DNA of 64,000 nt, taken from an uncultured Collinsella sp. GTDB taxonomy: Bacteria; Actinomycetota; Coriobacteriia; Coriobacteriales; Coriobacteriaceae. Under the pieces are notes generated by a model. It ran no database searches and was not told where the DNA came from. It was given only the letters and a program-made list of their open reading frames with translations. Location: NCBI GenBank assembly GCA_934647195.1, contig CAKUFD010000010.1:45672-109671 (forward strand), in the 5' to 3' direction. Each line of letters opens with the position of its first letter. Position 1 is the stretch's first letter. A program made the position numbers and the translations under genes. This document shows, one piece after another, positions 61,024 to 64,000 of the stretch.

Positions 61024-61420
61024 ATAGAGCTCCTTCCGAGGGTGAGACGCAACAACCGCAAGTGCGATGGCAACCGTTGCGTATCGATAGCAGCCGGGAA
61101 GGCTGCCATACACGCCGGGACTCTCGCAATGAGGTTGTACTTGAATAGAATCCGGCGACAGGTACAAACGCCGCCGGCATCTCCTAAAGGCGCCAAGCGC
61201 CCTTTGTACCAGGAATCGGGCCTCTCGACCCTCGGGTGTTTCACACTCTAGCATCCGGCCCGGACACGAACAAGCAAACGGGAGAAAAATCTCGAGGGCG
61301 CGCGGTGAGCCACGCTTTTTGCCATACACAACACGCATATCGAACTAGTACATATAGGTATTTAACATTACGAACCCAGCCGCGTATTGTTTTTCTCAAC
61401 ACGACCCGTTAGGAAGCGCA

Positions 61421-61636
61421 ATGGAAGAAAAGACTCTAGACGCTCTGCGCGACGCCGGGTGCTGCGACGCACTTATCGGCGAGCTCTCGGAACTCCCCAG
61501 TACATGCGCTCGCATTTGTCGCCTTAAAGCCTACCGGCGCGATCTGCTCGACCGCATGCACGACGAGCAGCGCAAGCTCGAAACCCTCGACTACCTCATC
61601 TACACGCTGCAGCAGGAATGCCAAGCAAAGGAGTAA
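61421..61636 (+). CDS. Small coiled-coil protein
   Basis: 71 aa, mostly helical: DALRDAGCCDALIGELSELP, ICRLKAYRRDLLDRMHDEQR, LETLDYLIYTLQQE. The last part resembles the C-terminal dimerisation helix of MerR-type regulators that precede CMD-cupin genes in other gut bacteria (from memory), but the DNA-binding part is absent. AGGAAG lies upstream of ATG 61421. It abuts the CMD-cupin gene. Confidence 0.6.
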   Translation: MEEKTLDALRDAGCCDALIGELSELPSTCARICRLKAYRRDLLDRMHDEQRKLETLDYLIYTLQQECQAKE

Positions 61637-61638
61637 CC

Positions 61639-62388
61639 ATGGCAATAAAACAAACCGCAGGTCACGACGCTCTAGGCGAGTTTGCCCCCGAGTTCGCGCA
61701 CTTGAATGACGACATTCTCTTTGGCGAGGTGTGGAACCGCGAAGATAAGCTCCCGCTCAAGCTCCGCAGCATCGTGACCATCAGCGCGCTCATCGGCAAG
61801 GGCATCACCGACAGCTCGCTTAAGTATCACCTGGCAAGCGCCCGAGCGAACGGCGTCACGAAGTCCGAGATGGCCGAAATCCTCACGCACATCGCCTTCT
61901 ACTCCGGCTGGCCCAACACATGGGCAGCCTTCAACATGGCCAAGGAGGTCAATAGCGGCGGCGAGGCAGAGGCCGAGGGGCACGGCGGATTCTTTGGCCT
62001 TGGCGAGCCCAATACCGCCTTTGCCCAGTACTTCATCGGCCAAAGCTACCTCAAGGCGCTCGCAGGCCTCGACGACTACCTGCCCATCTTCAACGTGACC
62101 TTCGAGCCGGGCTGCCGCAACAACTGACATGTCCATCAGGCAAACAAGGGCGGCGGCCAAGTGCTCATCTGCGTCGAAGGCGAAGGCTGGTACCAGGAGG
62201 AGGGCAAGCCCGCGCAGCGCCTACATCCCGGCGATATTGTCGAAATCCCGGCAAACGTCAAGCACTGGCACGGAGCTGCAGCCGACTGCTGGTTCAGCCA
62301 CCTGGCCTTCGAATTCCCGGGTGAGGACGCCAGCAATGAATGGCTCGAACCCGTGGACGACGAAACCTACGACGCACTGGAGGCGTAA
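61639..62388 (+). pseudogene. Carboxymuconolactone decarboxylase-cupin fusion, in-frame TGA
   Basis: N-terminal CMD domain (61639-62124; LPLKLRSIVTISALIGKGIT, EMAEILTHIAFYSGWPNTWA) and a C-terminal cupin in the same frame (GGGQVLICVEGEGWYQEEGK, PGDIVEIPANVKHWHGAA). They are interrupted by TGA 62125-62127 in FEPGCRNN-stop-HVHQ, exactly where homologues have Trp (TGG). A single G-to-A change explains it. The upstream CMD part (162 aa) can still be translated; the cupin part might start internally at 62161. The gene belongs to a redox cluster with flavodoxin and AKR genes. Confidence 0.88.
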
Positions 62389-62391
62389 ACC

Positions 62392-62889
62392 GTGAGTAAA
62401 AACATGCTTGTTGCATACTACAGCTGGTCATGCGGCAACACCGAGAACATAGCCGAGCAGCTTAGCAATGCATGCAATGCCGATATCGCTCGCATCGAAA
62501 CCGTCGAGCCCTATCCCGAGGACTACCGGGAGACGGTCGAGCAAGGGCAACGCGAAGTCAACGCCGGCTTCATGCCCGAAATCGAGCCCCTTGAGTTCAA
62601 TCCCGAAAACTACGACGTCATTGTCATCGGCACTCCCACCTGGTGGTACACGATGGCACCGGCGGTAAAGACGTTCACCTCTATGTACGACTTTACCGGC
62701 AAGACCGTTGTGGCACTTTCGACCAACGGCAGCTGGCCTGGCAACGTGACCGCCGACATCGAGGACGCCTGCACAGGCGCAACCTTTGGCCCGGCACTCG
62801 AGGTTCAGTTCGACTCAACCGGCGGCGACCATCAGGAAACACCACAGCACGAGGTCGATAGCTGGATTGAGAAAGTTCGTTCGCTTTAG
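62392..62889 (+). CDS. Flavodoxin
   Basis: 165 aa, GTG start at 62392, 3 nt after the cupin stop. FMN loop NMLVAYYSWSCGNTENIAEQ, then IVIGTPTWWYTMAPAVKTF (60s loop with aromatic pair), and VALSTNGSWPGN (90s loop). It probably supplies electrons to anaerobic reductases. The frame is intact although both neighbours are broken. Confidence 0.9.
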   Translation: MSKNMLVAYYSWSCGNTENIAEQLSNACNADIARIETVEPYPEDYRETVEQGQREVNAGFMPEIEPLEFNPENYDVIVIGTPTWWYTMAPAVKTFTSMYDFTGKTVVALSTNGSWPGNVTADIEDACTGATFGPALEVQFDSTGGDHQETPQHEVDSWIEKVRSL

Positions 62890-62913
62890 TAACCAGAAAA
62901 GAAAGGAAACACT

Positions 62914-63501
62914 ACAAACTACGTTACCCTCAACAACGGCGTCAAGATGCCTCAGGTTGGCTTGGGCACCTACCTACTCACGCCCGACGACGCGCAGTCG
63001 TCCGTCGCCTACGCTCTGGACAACGGCTATGAGCTCATCGACACCGCTAACGTTTACGTCAACGAGCGCGCCGTGGGTCGCGGCATGCGCGACTCCAGCC
63101 GAACCCGCGAGCAGATCTTCCTCGAGACCAAGCTGTGGCCGTGCTTCTACGACTCCGACACCGCCGTGGACGAGACGCTCGAACGCCTGGGCTGCGACTA
63201 CATCGACCTCATGATCCTGCATCAGCCTGCGGGCAACTATGTGGCAGGCTACGCCAAGCTCGAGGCTGCCTATAAAGCCGGCAAGCTGCGCGGGTTCGAC
63301 ATCTCGATGCTTCCCTCAGTGCTCACGGCGCTGGGTGTATGCGGCGCCAGGTTCTTTTGGGTGCTGGTTGTTTTCCCGGCAAGCCCAACCTTCGCAACCG
63401 CCATGCTCGCCTACCCCGTGAGCTTGGGCCTCACCGCCCTGCTTATCACCGGAGCGCTCCTCTATTGCAAGCCCGGCTGGGAAAGCGCGCAACCGGCGTA
63501 A
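62914..63501 (+). pseudogene. Aldo/keto reductase N-terminus fused to MATE transporter C-terminus
   Basis: From 62914 the frame reads TNYVTLNNGVKMPQVGLGTY, matching AKR starts M-x-Y-V-T-L, but ATG is ACA although the ribosome binding site GAAAGGAAACACT remains. AKR sequence continues through DNGYELIDTANVYVNERAVG, ETKLWPCFYD and YKAGKLRGFDIS. From about 63300 the sequence (LPSVLTALGVCGARFFWVLV, FPASPTF, YPVSLGLTALLITGAL) is that of the last helices of a MATE exporter. A deletion joined two genes in frame. Confidence 0.82.
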
Positions 63502-63522
63502 GCAAGGTGGTGTACCCCGCGC

Positions 63523-64000
63523 CTACGGGTGGCGATACTGCCCGTGCGCGCGGGTCTTAGGGCCACGCTGGATTGCGAACCGAGGGCAACTATGCAGGCA
63601 GCGCAGGCATGCCGCGCACTCGGATTTGCTCCATATGGGCACGCCGTCGCGCATCTGAATCGCGTTGACGGGACAGCGTTTTGCGCACAAGCCACAGCCC
63701 ACGCACGCGCCCGCACCGACGGTAAACTTGCCCGTATCCTGGCATACGGGCAAGCCAAAGCGGTAGTAGAGCTTGGCGGCAAACATCGGGACGGCGCGGC
63801 GCACGTGATTTCCCACCGCGCGATTGACAATCATCCGTGCGCACTCATCGATCTGCTCGTCCGCACGGGCGTTGATTGCCGCCACCTTCTCTGTATCGGA
63901 AAGATCGAACATGGGCGTCCAGGTGTCCGGCTTCTGAAAATATTCTCCGAGCCATCCGAGCGTTAGAATTCCCGCAGGTAGATTGTCTGAGCCATCCGAG
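63523..64000 (-). CDS. EFR1-type ferredoxin/flavodoxin protein, 5' end outside window
   Basis: The 3' part of a gene that runs off the right edge: reading upstream of Met at 63912, the frame stays open to base 64000 (ending LGEYFQKPDTWTPMFDLSD). Two 4Fe-4S motifs are present: CVGCGLCAKRCP and CAACLRCLHSCP. The stretch DTWTPMFDLSD followed by a ferredoxin module is typical of EFR1-family proteins, which have an N-terminal flavodoxin domain (family knowledge). It is convergent with the chimeric AKR-MATE gene. Confidence 0.8.
   Translation of the reverse strand, partial: SDGSDNLPAGILTLGWLGEYFQKPDTWTPMFDLSDTEKVAAINARADEQIDECARMIVNRAVGNHVRRAVPMFAAKLYYRFGLPVCQDTGKFTVGAGACVGCGLCAKRCPVNAIQMRDGVPIWSKSECAACLRCLHSCPRFAIQRGPKTRAHGQYRHP

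Noticed and set aside
62125..62127. TGA as selenocysteine codon or as Trp codon under an alternative code.
   Set aside because: Homologues have Trp, not Cys, here, and other genes in the window end normally at TGA; no SECIS-like hairpin was recognised right after it. A nonsense mutation is simpler.
63951..64000. Direct repeat GAGCCATCCGAG at 63951 and 63989 as an attachment site.
   Set aside because: Only 12 bp, 38 bp apart, inside the open frame of the EFR1-type gene; no integrase nearby.

Overview
The window looks like the chromosome of a high-GC, strictly anaerobic gut actinobacterium of the Coriobacteriia, most likely Collinsella. This is inferred from gene content, not from a database search. 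The signs are GC-rich DNA with strong Shine-Dalgarno sites, a pyruvate formate-lyase with its activase and an FNR-type regulator, a monomeric [FeFe] hydrogenase, LAXTG-like surface proteins, and a compact type II-C CRISPR system. I saw no rRNA or tRNA gene.

Layout. 1-4.1 kb: two tandem paralogous surface proteins separated by about 630 bp holding two large imperfect palindromes. 4.1-7.2 kb: a LysR gene and a TPP-riboswitch-controlled thiamine salvage operon (thiM, thiamine-binding protein, thiE). 7.2-11.8 kb: LuxR regulator, patatin lipase, flavodoxin-fold reductase, a cysteine-less ArsC/Spx-fold protein and a CobW GTPase. 11.8-18.5 kb, minus strand: class II UvrA, GNAT, AAA ATPase, EcsC, DUF4230 and a serine recombinase. 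18.6-25.4 kb: a TetM-like ribosomal GTPase, a CRP/FNR regulator bracketed by two oppositely oriented 68-bp palindromes, then pflA-pflB with a near-perfect FNR box. 25.5-32 kb: a GntR-controlled ABC transporter, the [FeFe] hydrogenase, and a Tat-lipoprotein ABC system whose permease and ATPase are fused. 32-39.5 kb: mostly RNA modification and housekeeping genes (rlmH, trmL, rsmJ, rlmA, ung, LOG protein, prfC). 39.7-49.5 kb: a Panacea-Doc toxin-antitoxin pair, a giant FtsX permease, higBA, brnQ, an HsmA-like protein with TetR, a cyclase and an XRE/TipAS regulator.

49.5-56.6 kb is the most interesting part: cas9 (1007 aa), then a 28-repeat CRISPR array transcribed rightwards with its own terminator, then a tracrRNA gene on the opposite strand that I could delineate by its anti-repeat, nexus hairpin and terminator, then cas1 and cas2. 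Array and tracrRNA lie between cas9 and cas1, not at the end of the cas operon. The repeats end in a Neisseria-like extended -10 motif, the degenerate repeat is at the transcription-upstream end, and 22-bp tandem repeats precede cas9.

56.6-64 kb is an accessory and decaying region: a frameshifted LysR gene; a minus-strand operon clpP, VirD4-like ATPase, unknown gene, PD-(D/E)XK-like protein; then a redox cluster in which a CMD-cupin gene carries an in-frame TGA and an aldo/keto reductase has lost its start codon and is fused to the tail of a MATE transporter. An EFR1-type ferredoxin gene runs off the right edge.
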